A stretch of DNA of 64,000 nt from Bog-756 sp963703145 (GTDB taxonomy: Bacteria > Actinomycetota > Acidimicrobiia > Acidimicrobiales > RAAP-2), in contig OY969793.1 in NCBI GenBank assembly GCA_963703145.1, forward strand, positions 496,001-560,000, read 5' to 3'. Position 1 is the stretch's first letter. Every line of letters begins with the position of its first letter. The notes below the pieces were generated by a model. The model did not search any database and had not been told where the DNA came from. It was given only the letters and a program-made list of their open reading frames with translations. This document shows, one piece after another, positions 38,380 to 46,513 of the stretch. The position numbers and the translations under genes were made by a program.

Positions 38380-39507
38380 TCACGTTCGGGGCACGGACCG
38401 GATGGCATCCACCACCCGGTCCTGGTCCGACGGCGACAGGGCCGAACCGGTCGGCAGGCACAGGCCCTGGGCGAAGACCGAGGCGCAGGCCTCGCCGCCG
38501 ATGGTTCGCGCATCCTTGAACACCGGTTGCAGGTGGAGGGGCTTCCAGGTGGGACGGGATTCGATGTCCTGGGCCTCGAGGAACAGTCGGATCTGCTCGC
38601 GATCGGCCCCGAACTGCTCAGGATCCACCACGATGCAGGTGAGCCACCAGTTGGGCTCGCCGTAGTCGGCTACAGGCATGAACGTCACGCCGGGCAGGTC
38701 GGACAGCCCCGCGACGTAGGTGGTGTTGATGGCCCGTCGGCGCTCGATCCGACTGTCCAGACCTGCCAGCTGGGCCCGACCCAACGCCGCCAGCAGGTTG
38801 CTCAGTCGGTAGTTGAAGCCGAGGACCGAGTGTTCGTAGTGGGGGAAGGGGTCCCGGGCCTGCGTGGCCAGGTGACGGGCCTGGTCCACCAGCGCCCCGG
38901 ATCGGGCTACGAGCATGCCTCCTCCGCTGGTGGTGATGATCTTGTTGCCGTTGAAGGAGAAGACGCCCGCCAGACCGAAGGACCCCGCCGCCCGTCCTCG
39001 GTAGGTGGCCCCCAGTGCCTCGGCGGCGTCCTCGATCAGAGGGATCTCGTAGCGGTCACACTGCGCTACCAGGGCGTCATAGTCAGCGCACTGGCCGTAG
39101 AGGTCCACGGTGACCAGGGCGGCCGGCAGGCGTCCGGCGCGGGCCCGGGCGGCCAGCTCCTCGGCGATGAGGTCGGGATCGACCGTCCAGTTGGTCAGGG
39201 AGCTGTCGACGAACACGGGCTCGGCACCGAGGTAGGTGACCGCTGAGGCGGTGGCGACGAACGTGAACGAGGGGACGAGGACCTCGTCGCCCGGACCCAC
39301 CCCGGCCAGCAGTAGGGCCAGGTGGAGCGCGGCTGATCCGCTGGAGAGGGCCACGGCATGGTCCATTCCCACCCGGGCCGCCAGCTCGGATTCGAAGGCG
39401 TCTAGGTCGGGTCCGAACGGGGCGATCCAGTTCGAGTCGAAGGCTGCCAGCAGCATCCGTCGCTCGTCAGCACCCACCTCGGGGGGTGACAGGTAGATCC
39501 GGCTCAC
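38380..39507 (-). CDS. DegT/DnrJ/EryC1/StrS-type sugar aminotransferase
   Basis: A 375-residue PLP-dependent aminotransferase that installs an amino group on a keto-sugar nucleotide. YLSPPEVGADERRMLLAAF, FVATASAVTYLGAEPVFVD and IPLIEDAAEALGATYRG (D160) lead to FSFNGNKIITTSGGG, where K189 is the PLP-binding Lys. GFNYRLSNLLAALGRAQL and RPTWKPLHLQPVF complete the fold. The wording resembles PglE-like transaminases that aminate the 4-keto sugar made by a WbpM/PglF-type dehydratase, and such an enzyme is encoded at 8824-10800. The GTG start at 39507 overlaps the stop of the WecA-like gene by GTGA. Confidence 0.85.
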   Translation of the reverse strand: MSRIYLSPPEVGADERRMLLAAFDSNWIAPFGPDLDAFESELAARVGMDHAVALSSGSAALHLALLLAGVGPGDEVLVPSFTFVATASAVTYLGAEPVFVDSSLTNWTVDPDLIAEELAARARAGRLPAALVTVDLYGQCADYDALVAQCDRYEIPLIEDAAEALGATYRGRAAGSFGLAGVFSFNGNKIITTSGGGMLVARSGALVDQARHLATQARDPFPHYEHSVLGFNYRLSNLLAALGRAQLAGLDSRIERRRAINTTYVAGLSDLPGVTFMPVADYGEPNWWLTCIVVDPEQFGADREQIRLFLEAQDIESRPTWKPLHLQPVFKDARTIGGEACASVFAQGLCLPTGSALSPSDQDRVVDAIRSVPRT

Positions 39508-40466
39508 GGAGCCACCTCCACGTCAGGCGTGAGCGCCCCGGTGACGCCGGCCAGCACCACGAGCAACGCCGCGGCCGCCAGGTCCAGGACGATCGCCCCG
39601 GCCGATGTTCCCAGGTGGACGGTGAGGACCACCCCAGCGGCCAGAAGTGCCTCCACGGCGATGTAGGCCAGGCTGGCGACAGGGCGGGCCCAGCCCCGGG
39701 ACACCAGCCGGTCGTAGGGGTGGCCCCGGTCGCCGGCCAATATTGACCGACTGCTCCGGGATCGGCGAACCACGGCGAAGGCCACCTCAGCCGCCGGCAC
39801 CGCCACCAGAGCGAGGACGGCGATGCCGGTAGGAACGGGCACACCCGGCGCCCACGACTCGGCCAGCAACACCGTCATGGCCGCACCCAAGAGGTAGGAG
39901 CCACCATCCCCGAGGTACACCCGGGCGGGGGGGCGGTTGTAGACCAGGAAGGCGGCCAGCGCCAGCGCCAGAGCCACCGCCAACTGGCGACCGGCGCCGT
40001 GGGTGGCGATGGCGAAGCCCACCCCGCCAACGGCAACCACACCGCCGGCCAGTAGGTCCAGACCGTCGATGAGGTTCACCCCGTTGACCACCAGGAGTGT
40101 CACGGCGACGATGAGGATCGCCCCCACTGCTCCGGGCAGGTGGACCGGACAGACGAGGACGATGGCGATCCCGACGGCGAGCTGCCCGCAGAGACGCACG
40201 ACAGGCGGGAGGTCGAACCGGTCATCGGCCACACCGATCACCAGCGCCACGATTAGGGGGATCAGGGCAGCGAGGTGCCCGGCCGCCGCGCCCACCACCG
40301 CACCGGCGAAGACGGCCACACCACCCAGATAGGGGACAGCCCGGGCCTGTGGTTTGAGGGACCCGGGGCGGTCGACGATCTCCCAGTGCCGAGCCAGTCT
40401 CATCACCAGCGGTGTGGTGACGAGGGTGACGGCGAAGGCCACGAGGCCGATGGCAAGGAGGCTCAC
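39504..40466 (-). CDS. WecA/MraY-like polyprenyl-phosphate sugar-1-phosphate transferase
   Basis: A 320-residue membrane enzyme of the GT4/MraY superfamily that starts glycan assembly by moving a sugar-1-phosphate to undecaprenyl or decaprenyl phosphate. ALVIGVADDRFDLPP holds the Asp-Asp pair, VVNGVNLIDGLDLLAGG the Asn/Asp motif, VYLGDGGSYLLGA the third motif, and AGDRGHPYDRLVSRGW the cytoplasmic His loop. About ten membrane helices are visible. The start at GTG 40466 overlaps the GNAT stop by GTGA, and its own stop overlaps the aminotransferase start, so the three genes form a tightly coupled operon. The sugar may be the amino sugar made by its neighbours. Confidence 0.85.
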   Translation of the reverse strand: MSLLAIGLVAFAVTLVTTPLVMRLARHWEIVDRPGSLKPQARAVPYLGGVAVFAGAVVGAAAGHLAALIPLIVALVIGVADDRFDLPPVVRLCGQLAVGIAIVLVCPVHLPGAVGAILIVAVTLLVVNGVNLIDGLDLLAGGVVAVGGVGFAIATHGAGRQLAVALALALAAFLVYNRPPARVYLGDGGSYLLGAAMTVLLAESWAPGVPVPTGIAVLALVAVPAAEVAFAVVRRSRSSRSILAGDRGHPYDRLVSRGWARPVASLAYIAVEALLAAGVVLTVHLGTSAGAIVLDLAAAALLVVLAGVTGALTPDVEVAP

Positions 40467-41161
40467 GCCTGACCGTGTCCCGGTCCGGCCCACGTGAGCA
40501 GGAGCGACTCGGTCCCGGGATGGAGCTCGAACCGTTCGTGCTCGACGAACCCGTGGGATCGGTACAGGGCGATGGCGGGGGTGTTGTCGGCGGCGACCAC
40601 CACCTCGGCGGCGGTCGAACCGCGGGCCGTCACCTCGTCCAAGAATGCGGTCACCAGGGTGTGGCCCACCCCCCGGCCCTGGCAACCCTGGTCCACGGCG
40701 ACGGCGAGGAGCTCACAGCCCGGCCCGACTCCCGGCCCGGAGGACGATCCGTGTCGCAGGGTCTCGAGGACTCGCCGCCAACCCGAGAGCAGGTGTCTCC
40801 AGGAACCCAGGGTGGCCGACAGCCCGTCGCGAACCAGAAACGACCGGTAGAGCGTTCCGACCTCGGTCGAACCGGCGATGAACCCCACGGTGTCGTGATC
40901 ACACGTGGCGACCAGAAGGAACGAGTCCGGAACCAGGCTGACCCGGCGATAGAGACGGGTCAGAAAGCCCGTCCCCAGCGCCGAGAGGAACCCCTCGTCG
41001 ATCCCGGCGACGTGGAGCGCGGCGGCGTCGGCTGCATCGCCTGGCAGCCCGGTGCGGACGATGACCGGCGGAACCTCTCCTGGGGTCGCCTCACCGGGAG
41101 CGCTCCGGTCCGGATTGAGCCCGGACGGTGGACCGCGGCGCACTCCTCGGTTCGGCCCCAT
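40463..41161 (-). CDS. GNAT-family N-acetyltransferase
   Basis: About 232 residues. VDQGCQGRGVGHTLVTAFLDE is the acetyl-CoA pyrophosphate loop (Q/R-x-x-G-x-G/A), preceded by LLAVAVDQG and followed by VVVAADNTPAIALYRSHGF. In this operon it may acetylate the amino group added by the aminotransferase, as WecD and PseH do; this is inferred. An in-frame ATG exists at 41200, but the one at 41161 follows GGGGGAGA with good spacing, so I prefer it. It is the first gene of the coupled GNAT / WecA-like / aminotransferase operon and lies after a strong hairpin. Confidence 0.7.
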   Translation of the reverse strand: MGPNRGVRRGPPSGLNPDRSAPGEATPGEVPPVIVRTGLPGDAADAAALHVAGIDEGFLSALGTGFLTRLYRRVSLVPDSFLLVATCDHDTVGFIAGSTEVGTLYRSFLVRDGLSATLGSWRHLLSGWRRVLETLRHGSSSGPGVGPGCELLAVAVDQGCQGRGVGHTLVTAFLDEVTARGSTAAEVVVAADNTPAIALYRSHGFVEHERFELHPGTESLLLTWAGPGHGQA

Positions 41162-41255
41162 CGTCGTCTCCCCCGACCTCGGGTGCCCCGACCGATTCAT
41201 GGTCGCCGGTCACCACACCTAGCCCACCAGTGTACGGCCTGGTTGTGGGGTACGT

Positions 41256-41282
41256 GGCTGGCCCGGTCAAGCCGGGCCAGCC
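41256..41282. terminator. Strong perfect hairpin (11 bp stem)
   Basis: GGCTGGCCCGG-TCAAG-CCGGGCCAGCC is a perfect 11-base-pair GC-rich stem with a five-base loop, placed 28 bases after the stop of the minus-strand LLM oxidoreductase gene and before the GNAT gene. No T-run follows, as is common in high-GC actinobacteria. Confidence 0.65.
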
Positions 41283-41309
41283 GTTCGGGGCCTTCGGGTC
41301 CGGCCAGTC

Positions 41310-42281
41310 TCAGGCGAACGCCGGCAGCACCTTCGTCTCGAAGAGGCGCAGGCTCGACCAGGCCAGATCTATGGGCATGCCACCACACAGTGGATGGAAG
41401 AGCTGGAACGGGAATGGAGCATCCCTCATCTCCTCGACGAGCTGTTCCGGTGCGAGCACCTCATACTGCCCCGTCGCCCGGAGCGCGTCGATGCCACCCA
41501 CGGTGTCATAGGGCGACGCCACACCAGACTGATCGTGCCAGGCGCCGTAGGCATTGGTCTCGTGCAGGAAGAACGGTGCCATCTGCTCCCAACCCGCTTC
41601 GGGATCCTCGGCCAGTGCCACCACCTTGTTCTCGCCGATGGGGCATGGCCCGGGATCAGGACGCCCCAGTTGTTGGACCTCGTCGCGGTAGAACTCCCAC
41701 ACGGAGGGCACCGACGGGATGAAGCCGTCGGCGATGCGCGCCGCTCGCCGTGCCGCCGCCTCGCTGCTCCCGCCCAGGGTGATGCCTGGTCCGGTGGGCT
41801 GGAAGGGCCCCGGTGTCAGCCGCACCGTGCGGCCCTGGTACTCGAAGGGCTCACCGCCGAACGCCGCCCTCAGGGTGGCCACGGCCTCGGTGACCAGACG
41901 ACCCCGAGCGTCCATCGGCACGTCGAAGGTGGCGAACTCCTCGGGCACATAGCCGCCGGCCACGATGACGTCGACGCGTCCCCGACTCAGGTTGTCGAGG
42001 ACCAGGAGGTCCTCGGCCAGGCGGAGCGGATCGTAGAACGGGGCGATCAGGGCCGCGATCGTGAACCGGACACTGGTGGTGCGGGCCGCCATGGCGGCGA
42101 CCATCGGGATCGGGCTCGGGAGATAGCCGTCTGGAGACCCGTGGTGCTCGGAGATGGCGATGCTGATGCAGCCGAGCCGGTCGGCCCACTCCGCCATGTC
42201 CAGGGCGGCGGCGTAACGATCAGCCATGGAGGTACCAGCGATGGTGGGGTTGCGGAAATCGAAGCGGAGGCCGAAGAACAC
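41310..42281 (-). CDS. LLM-class (luciferase-like, probably F420-dependent) oxidoreductase
   Basis: About 323 residues. FFGLRFDFRNP and TSMADRYAAALDMAEWADRLG open the fold, ISISEHHGSPDGYLPSP-like sequence supplies the conserved EHH, VRFTIAALIAPFYDPLRLAEDL and RGRVDVIVAGGYVPEEF follow, and ITLGGSSEAAARRAARIADGF is the phosphate/cofactor loop. These TIM-barrel flavin or F420 enzymes act on many substrates, so the reaction is not predictable. I start at GTG 42281 because the family begins VFFGLRFDF; the longer frame to 42356 adds low-complexity codons. It is divergent from cysD and not obviously part of the glycan pathway. Confidence 0.8.
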   Translation of the reverse strand: MFFGLRFDFRNPTIAGTSMADRYAAALDMAEWADRLGCISIAISEHHGSPDGYLPSPIPMVAAMAARTTSVRFTIAALIAPFYDPLRLAEDLLVLDNLSRGRVDVIVAGGYVPEEFATFDVPMDARGRLVTEAVATLRAAFGGEPFEYQGRTVRLTPGPFQPTGPGITLGGSSEAAARRAARIADGFIPSVPSVWEFYRDEVQQLGRPDPGPCPIGENKVVALAEDPEAGWEQMAPFFLHETNAYGAWHDQSGVASPYDTVGGIDALRATGQYEVLAPEQLVEEMRDAPFPFQLFHPLCGGMPIDLAWSSLRLFETKVLPAFA

Positions 42282-42426
42282 CGAGGGAGAGTACCAAGCC
42301 AGGGGGCGACGCCCGGGCCTGGGTCGTGGCACCGAGTCGCCTCCGAGTCCGGGCACGACCTGGTGATCCCGCTTTGCCCAACCAGGGGCACCGGCCGGCG
42401 CGGATCCGAAGTTGCGGGCCAGCGGC

Positions 42427-42432
42427 TAGATT
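42427..42432 (+). promoter_or_regulatory. Candidate leaderless -10 box of cysD (TAGATT)
   Basis: TAGATT ends eight bases before the ATG at 42441, with no ribosome-binding site in the gap TGCTCGTC. It would drive the cysD-cysN-cysC operon. Confidence 0.4.
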
Positions 42433-42440
42433 TGCTCGTC

Positions 42441-43376
42441 ATGGATCGGGGTCAGCGAGTGGGGGGCACGGGGCAGTACCAGCTGTCCCAGCTCCAGAGC
42501 ATCGAGTCCCAATCCATCCACATCATCCGCGAGGTGGCCGCCGAGTTTGAGCGGCCCGTGCTCCTGTTCTCGGGGGGCAAGGACTCGGTCGTGATGCTGC
42601 GTCTGGCCCAGAAGGCCTTCTGGCCCGGACGGATCCCGTTCCCGGTGATGCACATCGATACCGGCCACAACTTCCCCGAGGTGCTGGAGTTTCGTGATCG
42701 CTACGCGGAGGAGCTGGGAGCCAACCTGGTCATCGCGTCGGTACAGGAGTCGATCGACTCGGGGCGGGCAACCGAAGAGGCTGGGCCCGACCCGTCGCGC
42801 AATCGGCTCCAGACCCGGACCCTGCTCGACGCCATCGCCGAGCACAAGTTCGACGCCGTGTTCGGTGGCGCCCGACGGGACGAGGAGAAGGCCCGGGCCA
42901 AAGAGCGCGTCTACTCGTTCCGGGACGAGTTCGGGCAGTGGGATCCGAAGAACCAACGTCCCGAGCTCTGGTCCCTCTACAACGGCCGGCATCGGGCCGG
43001 TGAGCACATCCGGGTCTTCCCCCTGTCGGACTGGACCGAGCTCGACATCTGGCAGTACGTGGCCGACGAGGAGATCGACCTGCCGTCGATCTACTACTCC
43101 CACCGCCGCCAGGTCTTCCGCCGGGACGGCATGCTGTTGTCCATTGGGCCCCACGTCACGCCGCGCGATGACGAGGAGGTGTTCGAAGCCACGGTGCGCT
43201 ACCGGACGGTCGGGGATATGACGTGCACCGGAGCCGTCGAGTCGTCGGCCACCTCGGCCACCGACATCGTGCTGGAGGTGGCGGCGTCCCGACTGACCGA
43301 GCGGGGTGCCACCCGTGCCGACGACCGTGTCAGCGAGGCCGCCATGGAGGACCGCAAGCGCGAGGGCTACTTCTGA
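42441..43376 (+). CDS. cysD: Sulfate adenylyltransferase subunit 2
   Basis: A 311-residue catalytic subunit of ATP sulfurylase, which with CysN makes adenosine 5'-phosphosulfate from ATP and sulfate. YQLSQLQSIESQSIHIIREV, LLFSGGKDSVVMLRLA (PP-loop, residues 44-49), VMHIDTGHNFPEVLEFRD, FDAVFGGARRDEEKARAKER, FPLSDWTELDIWQYV and ATVRYRTVGDMTCTGAVES all match CysD. The C-terminal EAAMEDRKREGYF is also typical. The length fits the family. The stop shares one base with the ATG of cysN, so the subunits are coupled. With six sulfotransferases nearby, the likely use is sulfate donor for glycan sulfation, though assimilation is also possible. Confidence 0.93.
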   Translation: MDRGQRVGGTGQYQLSQLQSIESQSIHIIREVAAEFERPVLLFSGGKDSVVMLRLAQKAFWPGRIPFPVMHIDTGHNFPEVLEFRDRYAEELGANLVIASVQESIDSGRATEEAGPDPSRNRLQTRTLLDAIAEHKFDAVFGGARRDEEKARAKERVYSFRDEFGQWDPKNQRPELWSLYNGRHRAGEHIRVFPLSDWTELDIWQYVADEEIDLPSIYYSHRRQVFRRDGMLLSIGPHVTPRDDEEVFEATVRYRTVGDMTCTGAVESSATSATDIVLEVAASRLTERGATRADDRVSEAAMEDRKREGYF

Positions 43377-44626
43377 TGGAGTTGCTGCGCCTGGCCACGG
43401 CGGGATCGGTCGACGACGGCAAGAGCACGCTCATCGGCCGTCTCCTGTTCGACTCGAAGGCCATCTTCGAGGACCAGCTGGAGTCGGTGGAGCGGGTCAG
43501 CCGGCAACACGGCGACGAGTACACCGACCTCGCCCTCCTCACCGACGGCCTCCGGGCCGAGCGCGAGCAGGGCATCACCATCGACGTCGCCTACCGATAC
43601 TTCGCCACCCCGGCGCGCAAATTCATCATCGCCGACACCCCTGGTCACATCCAATACACGCGCAACATGGTCACGGGGAACTCGACGGCCGACCTCACCA
43701 TCGTGTTGGTGGACGCCCGCAAGGGCATCGTCGAGCAGACCCGTAGGCATGCGTTCCTGGCCTCGCTGCTCCGGGTTCCCCACCTACTGCTGTGCGTCAA
43801 CAAGATGGATCTCGTGGGCTACGACCGCGAGGTCTTCGAGTCGATCCGTGAGGAGTTCGCGGCCTTCGCCAGCCGCCTCGAGGTCAATGACCTGAGCTTC
43901 ATCCCCATCTCCGCGCTCCAGGGCGACAACGTCGTGCAGCGGTCAGTCAACATGCCCTGGTACGAGGGGGCGTCCCTGCTCCACCACCTTGAGCAGGTGT
44001 ACATCTCGTCGGACCGAAACCTGATCGACCCCCGGTTCCCGGTGCAGTGGGTGATCAGGCCCCAGGCCACGAGCCAGCCCGACTACCGCGGCTATGCCGG
44101 CCGGGTCGCCGGTGGCGTGTTCCGTCCGGGCGACGAGGTAATGGTCCTACCGTCCGGCCTGACCACCCGCGTGGCCTCAATCGATACCTTTGCCGGACCC
44201 ATCGACGAGGCGTTCCCACCGATGTCGGTCACGGTGCGACTGACCGACGACGTGGACGTGTCGCGAGGCGACCTGCTGTGCCGGCCGATGAATCAGCCGA
44301 CGGTCGGCCAGGACCTCGACGCCATGGTGGCGTGGATGACCGACCGACCCCTGGTCCCCGGCGATTTTGTGGCGCTCAAGCACACCACCCGCTGGGTGCG
44401 CGCCGTGGTGCGCGACATCCGCTACCGGCTGGACGTGAACACGCTCCACCGGGACGAGACGGCATCGTCACTGGTGCTCAATGAGGTGGGGCGGGTGAGC
44501 CTCCGGGTGACCCAGCCCCTCTACTACGACAGCTACCGGCGCAACCGGCAGACTGGCTCGTTCATCTTGGCTGCTGAGGACACCAACGTCACGGTCGGTG
44601 CCGGCATGCTCCTCGGCCCGGACTGA
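43376..44626 (+). CDS. cysN: Sulfate adenylyltransferase subunit 1 (GTPase)
   Basis: A 416-residue GTPase subunit that drives APS formation by CysD through GTP hydrolysis. LRLATAGSVDDGKSTLIGRL is the G1 loop, EQGITIDVAYRYF the switch I region, IADTPGHIQYTRNM G3, and LLCVNKMDLVGYDREV G4. EF-Tu-like beta barrels follow (VIRPQATSQPDYRGYAGRV, TVRLTDDVDVSRGDLLC). It stops without a fused APS kinase domain, consistent with a separate cysC six bases further on. The start overlaps the cysD stop by one base. Confidence 0.93.
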   Translation: MELLRLATAGSVDDGKSTLIGRLLFDSKAIFEDQLESVERVSRQHGDEYTDLALLTDGLRAEREQGITIDVAYRYFATPARKFIIADTPGHIQYTRNMVTGNSTADLTIVLVDARKGIVEQTRRHAFLASLLRVPHLLLCVNKMDLVGYDREVFESIREEFAAFASRLEVNDLSFIPISALQGDNVVQRSVNMPWYEGASLLHHLEQVYISSDRNLIDPRFPVQWVIRPQATSQPDYRGYAGRVAGGVFRPGDEVMVLPSGLTTRVASIDTFAGPIDEAFPPMSVTVRLTDDVDVSRGDLLCRPMNQPTVGQDLDAMVAWMTDRPLVPGDFVALKHTTRWVRAVVRDIRYRLDVNTLHRDETASSLVLNEVGRVSLRVTQPLYYDSYRRNRQTGSFILAAEDTNVTVGAGMLLGPD

Positions 44627-44632
44627 GCCGTC

Positions 44633-45274
44633 ATGAGCGACACGGCCTCGAGTGAGCCGGTGCCCGGGGACATGGCGTCGTCCAATGTCACCTGGCATGC
44701 GGGCCATCTGACGTGCCAGGCGAGGAGCGAGTCCCTCGAGTGCCGGGGGGCCACGCTGTGGCTCACCGGGCTGTCCGGATCGGGTAAGTCCACCGTGGCT
44801 GCCGCCGTCGAGCACCACCTGGTGTGCCAGGGTCGGCCCGCCTACCGACTCGATGGCGACAACCTGCGGACCGGGTTGAACGGCGACCTCGGCTTCTCCC
44901 GGGCCGACCGTGAGGAGAACGCCCGTCGTGCGGCCGAGGTGGCCTGTTTATTCGCCGATGCCGGCATCGTGACCCTGGTGGCCCTGATCAGTCCCTTTGC
45001 CGAGTCCCGCCGCAGGGCCCGTCAACTACACGAGCGGGCCGGGCTTCCTTTCGTCGAGGTCTACCTGGCCACCCCGGTCGACCTGTGCTCGTCCCGAGAC
45101 CCCAAGGGCCTCTACGCCCGGGCCCAGGCAGGCGAGATCGGATCGTTCACCGGGGTGGACGATCCCTACGAGGTGCCGACCCAACCGGACCTGGTTCTCG
45201 AGGCGGGGACCGAGCTCAGCGAAGCGGTGACCGCCATCCTGGCTGCGTTGGACCGCGCCGAGGCCGACTGCTGA
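44633..45274 (+). CDS. cysC: Adenylyl-sulfate kinase
   Basis: A 213-residue APS kinase that phosphorylates APS to PAPS, the sulfuryl donor for sulfotransferases. LWLTGLSGSGKSTVAAAVEHH holds the P-loop (residues 46-54), YRLDGDNLRTGLNGDLGFS and DREENARRAAEVACLFADAG are the APS-binding and lid regions, and VALISPFAESRRRAR and DPKGLYARAQAGEIGSFTGV complete the signature. It begins six bases after cysN in the same operon. No PAPS reductase is encoded in the window, which supports a role in glycan sulfation rather than only reduction. Confidence 0.93.
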   Translation: MSDTASSEPVPGDMASSNVTWHAGHLTCQARSESLECRGATLWLTGLSGSGKSTVAAAVEHHLVCQGRPAYRLDGDNLRTGLNGDLGFSRADREENARRAAEVACLFADAGIVTLVALISPFAESRRRARQLHERAGLPFVEVYLATPVDLCSSRDPKGLYARAQAGEIGSFTGVDDPYEVPTQPDLVLEAGTELSEAVTAILAALDRAEADC

Positions 45275-45288
45275 CGACCTGATCTCTA

Positions 45289-45307
45289 GAGTTGGCGCAG
45301 ACAACTC
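45289..45307. terminator. Weak stem-loop after cysC
   Basis: GAGTTG-GCGCAGA-CAACTC forms a six-base-pair stem with a seven-base loop, 15 bases after the cysC stop. There is no T-run, so it is only a possible terminator. Confidence 0.3.
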
Positions 45308-45358
45308 CATGCCTGCTCGCCACGGAGAGTCATCGCCGCGGTGCACTGCGAAGTTGTG

Positions 45359-45375
45359 CCTGGCGAACTGCCAGG
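45359..45375. promoter_or_regulatory. Inverted repeat in the cysC / LPFTG-gene gap
   Basis: CCTGGC-GAACT-GCCAGG is a perfect six-base inverted repeat with a five-base centre. A TACGAT box, possible as a -10 element for the gene at 45515, starts eight bases after it. It could be an operator or a terminator. Confidence 0.3.
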
Positions 45376-45514
45376 TTCTGGGTACGATTGTTGTCACCTG
45401 CGGTTCATGTTGGCGGATGGAGCTGGGATTGGTGGCGTTCGGGGGGACGACATAATCCGGCGACACGCGTCGTGGGGAGGGAGTTGAGGGGGCAGACGAC
45501 AACCGGGGACAACT

Positions 45515-46276
45515 ATGCGAAGACGACGCAGGCGAGCGAGTGGGCTTCTGGTGGTGGCGGGACTGGTGAGCCTGGCCGTCGGGTCGTTCTTCGTCGTCTC
45601 GGGTATTGCGTCGGCTCAGTCACTCGTGGGTGCAACCGCGGTCATCCGGTTTTGGCCCTCCTACCACCAGGTCACCCTGACGCTTCCGTCACCGGCCTGT
45701 CCCACGACCAACCCCTCGTGTGAGTGGCTGCTCGAGGTGAACGAGCCCGATGTTCCCGCCCAGACCGTGCTGGGTACCGCCACGGGTAATTCGGGGATCC
45801 TCACCGTGACCTACGACCCGGCGTTCTGCGGTGTGATCCAGGCTGACGCCCTGATCGGACCCAGCCCCTGGTATCTCAAGTTCGGCCACCAGATGACCGT
45901 CGGTGGCCCGGCCTGTGCTCCGCCGACCACGCCTACTGCGCCGCCGACCCTGCCGCCGGCGGTGGTAGCCACGACTCAGCTGCCCTTCACGGCGACGACA
46001 TCGACTCCGACGACTGCGGCCGCAGCCCCAGCCGCAGTGGCCGCCACCTCGGCGCCAGTCGACCCCTCGACCACGGTCGCGGCCCAGCTGCCCTTCACCG
46101 GTGTCAACGTGAAGCCGCTGGCACTGGCTGGTGCCGCCTTGATCCTCACCGGGCTCTACATACTCACCACGATCGAGCAACGACGCCGCGCCCTAGCGCG
46201 GGTCGGCTACACCGTGCGCACCAATCCGGTGGGAGCCCAGGCATCCCGGGCCACCCGCTGGTTCCTGGGCGAGTAG
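45515..46276 (+). CDS. LPFTG-type cell-wall/surface protein
   Basis: A 253-residue exported protein. Residues 1-35 form a signal peptide (Arg-rich start, LLVVAGLVSLAVGSFFVVSG, ASAQS). A small Cys-containing domain follows (CPTTNPSCEWLLEVNEPDVP). A Pro/Thr/Ala linker contains a first LPFT at 156-159 that lacks the final Gly, and then the full LPFTG at 192-196. A membrane helix (PLALAGAALILTGLYILTTIE) and a basic segment complete the sorting signal. About 25 more residues (ALARVGYTVRTNP ... TRWFLGE) follow, longer than usual for a sortase substrate. No sortase gene is seen here. Its 3' end is duplicated just downstream. Confidence 0.7.
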   Translation: MRRRRRRASGLLVVAGLVSLAVGSFFVVSGIASAQSLVGATAVIRFWPSYHQVTLTLPSPACPTTNPSCEWLLEVNEPDVPAQTVLGTATGNSGILTVTYDPAFCGVIQADALIGPSPWYLKFGHQMTVGGPACAPPTTPTAPPTLPPAVVATTQLPFTATTSTPTTAAAAPAAVAATSAPVDPSTTVAAQLPFTGVNVKPLALAGAALILTGLYILTTIEQRRRALARVGYTVRTNPVGAQASRATRWFLGE

Positions 46277-46358
46277 CCACCCCGGGGCACGGGCCACCTG
46301 CGGGGCGTTCCCGCACCACCCGCTGGTTCCTGGGCGAGTAGCCACCCTGCGGCACGGG
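46251..46358. repeat. 43-bp direct repeat covering the 3' end of the LPFTG-protein gene
   Basis: 46251-46293 and 46316-46358 agree at 41 of 43 positions. The first copy encodes the last residues and stop (TRWFLGE and TAG) of the surface protein. The second repeats the same codons and stop after the gene has ended, 65 bases further on. The duplicate is not in the same frame as the gene. Confidence 0.85.
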
Positions 46359-46513
46359 CGACCCGCTGATCTGGCTGCGGGGCAGTCGGAGGCAGGCGGG
46401 GCCTCAACCGACTGATGACCTGGTGCCGCACCGCGGCCGACGATCGCGCCACCCCACCTCGAGCCTGCAGCCTTTGTTCGCAGGCAGCTACACCCGAAAA
46501 GCTGGCGTAGCGC

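Noticed and set aside
41394..42440. Upstream in-frame extension of cysD by 349 codons
   Set aside because: The extension is antisense to the LLM oxidoreductase and unlike CysD; the ATG at 42441 gives the normal family length and N-terminus.
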